The notes under the pieces were generated by a model, which saw nothing but the letters and a program-made list of their open reading frames with translations, did not search any database and was not told the origin of the DNA. A program made the translations under genes and the position numbers. Positions 34,620-35,231 of a stretch of DNA of 35,231 nt are shown here, one piece after another. Numbering within the stretch: position 1 is the first letter of the stretch; every line of letters begins with the position of its first letter. This DNA is from Prevotellamassilia timonensis (GTDB taxonomy: Bacteria > Bacteroidota > Bacteroidia > Bacteroidales > Bacteroidaceae). Where the stretch lies: NCBI RefSeq assembly GCF_021531665.1, contig NZ_JADYUH010000023.1:1-35231 (forward strand), given 5' to 3'.

Positions 34620-34841
34620 ATGAACATTTTCTTCACTCCGACCATCTCCCGACCTACGCATCTGCGCCGGAAGCGGAGAACTGAGACCGAAAAGACAGCA
34701 GCCATGATTCGTCCGGGTGTGCTAACGCTTTTTTTGGGGTTTGTTATAACTATACTATACATGAATAAAAGGGAAAAACAAAAAACTCTGCAAACCCTAC
34801 ACAAAACCCTACATTTCGCCCCAACCCATTCTGATATTTAG
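34620..34841 (+). CDS. Doubtful small ORF with one membrane-like segment
   Basis: From the ATG directly after the leader repeat the frame gives 73 residues: a basic start (MNIFFTPTISRPTHLRRKRR), a hydrophobic stretch (VLTLFLGFVITILYM), then a tail encoded by AGGGTTTG-type repeats. Its position after the same leader as two real genes is the only argument for it. I recognise no family. Confidence 0.3.
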   Translation: MNIFFTPTISRPTHLRRKRRTETEKTAAMIRPGVLTLFLGFVITILYMNKREKQKTLQTLHKTLHFAPTHSDI

Positions 34842-34925
34842 TGCGTTACGCTGTGTATAGTTTGTGCTTCAAACTATGCACAAACCCTACACAAACCCTA
34901 CATGCAAACCTTACACAACGGCGTC
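34780..34925. repeat. ACAAACCCTACA / GTATAGTTTGTG degenerate repeats
   Basis: Short words CAAACCCTACA, CAAAACCCTACA and the inverted GTGTATAGTTTGTG recur here as at 1-245 but mainly in the opposite orientation. CAAACTATGCACAAACC and TATAGTTTGTGC flank each other as an imperfect palindrome (about 34855-34885). No gene is visible. Confidence 0.6.
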
Positions 34926-34981
34926 CCAAGCACTGCGCAAAACTACACAAAACCCTCATATATAACCTCATGTCGAAGTTT

Positions 34982-35060
34982 GAAAAGCCCTTCCCTTTAG
35001 GGAGGGGTTGGGGTAGGCTTAGAAAAGCCCTTCCCTACAGGGAGGGGTTGGGGTAGGCTT
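34982..35060 (+). repeat. Two tandem copies of a hairpin repeat ending GGGGTTGGGGTAGGCTT
   Basis: Copies at 34982-35020 and 35022-35060 each read GAAAAGCCCTTCCCT, three variable bases, GGGAGGGGTTGGGGTAGGCT. AGCCCTTCCCT and AGGGAGGGG...GGCT fold back on each other. The last part recurs at 12399-12419 in the his operon. It is probably a dispersed intergenic repeat of this genome. Confidence 0.85.
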
Positions 35061-35231
35061 CCGCCCCAAAAATCCAACAATTTTGAGTCATTTTTCAGCG
35101 ATTCGACATTAACATTTTTAACTTACCGGAACACTTTTCGCCTCCTAATTTTGCCTATTCGGCGCATAATTTTTCTTTGCCTTCCCCTAATTTAAACTAG
35201 AGGAAGGCAAATTAAAATTAGAGGAAGGCAA
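35061..35231 (+). other. Right edge: promoter-like box and GGAAGGCAA inverted/direct repeats
   Basis: TAATTTTG (35146-35153) matches the -7 box; a TTG at the right distance is not clear. Further on, TTTGCCTTCCCCTAATTT is inverted relative to two direct copies ending AGAGGAAGGCAA, the second running to the last base. This could be an operator or the left edge of another repeat. The downstream gene, if any, is outside the window. Confidence 0.45.

Overview
The window looks like a chromosomal segment of a fairly GC-rich member of the Bacteroidetes, probably order Bacteroidales. Promoters of the Bacteroidetes type (TTTG or TTG about 19-20 nt before TAnnTTTG) precede many genes. Start codons mostly lack a Shine-Dalgarno sequence and often follow pyrimidine-rich stretches such as CTTTCTC-ATG. 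The gene contents fit too: a hisG-D-C-B-H-A-F-IE order, a single-chain 1235-residue PurL, and a QueD-like protein with a zinc ribbon. Genus and species cannot be told from the sequence alone.

Layout. 1-245: degenerate AGGGTTTG-type repeats. 285-5103: oxyR (minus) divergent from a queD-like gene, then a Ca2+ P-type ATPase, with intrinsic terminators after both plus-strand genes. 5274-15370: a complete histidine operon hisGDCBHAF-IE, followed 12 nt later by a CPA2 cation/proton antiporter. The operon is interrupted by a 137-nt repeat-bearing gap (hisB-hisH) and a 489-nt gap (hisF-hisIE) that holds an inverted-repeat-ended element and an 8-bp tandem repeat against the hisIE start codon. 15371-17040: an AT-richer island with a HicA/HicB toxin-antitoxin pair and two unrecognised small ORFs, between two roughly 90-bp direct repeats. 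17048-21802: purL and cysD on the minus strand. 22070-27355: a plus-strand surface-polysaccharide/envelope cluster (GT2 glycosyltransferase, UDP-sugar dehydrogenase, flippase, M15 peptidase, alpha/beta hydrolase).

27356-29733 is the most unusual part: about 2.4 kb with no convincing protein gene. It holds four copies of a 225-305-bp repeat module, all in one orientation. Read on the minus strand, each copy carries a conserved 3' block, a terminator-like GAGGGG/CCCCTC hairpin with a T-run, a variable spacer, and a near-perfect promoter (TTTG-N19-TACTTTTG). Downstream of each promoter lies a different short unique sequence of 65-76 nt that folds and ends in a terminator or terminator-like hairpin. 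A fifth promoter/hairpin unit with its own promoter lies at 27856-27977. I read this as a tandem array of five small-RNA genes separated by duplicated promoter/terminator modules. The biology is inferred; the repeats, promoters and stems are visible directly.

29734-34359: a GT4 glycosyltransferase, a secreted DUF3298-type protein with a five-copy TAATAAGGTATAGG tandem repeat directly upstream, an Lrp/AsnC regulator, and metY (O-acetylhomoserine sulfhydrylase) transcribed divergently from lrp off back-to-back promoters. 34360-35231: a nested inverted-repeat element, AGGGTTTG-type repeats like those at the left edge, a duplicated hairpin repeat, and promoter-like and inverted-repeat sequence running off the end.

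A shared theme is short repeats in 5' leaders: CCTTATTATATATAG-type motifs before oxyR, the M15 peptidase and the DUF3298 gene, and a roughly 55-bp leader repeat before the GT4 gene, lrp and a small ORF. The proteins themselves are mostly conserved metabolism: histidine, purines, sulfate activation and sulfur amino acids, ion homeostasis, peroxide sensing and surface polysaccharide.
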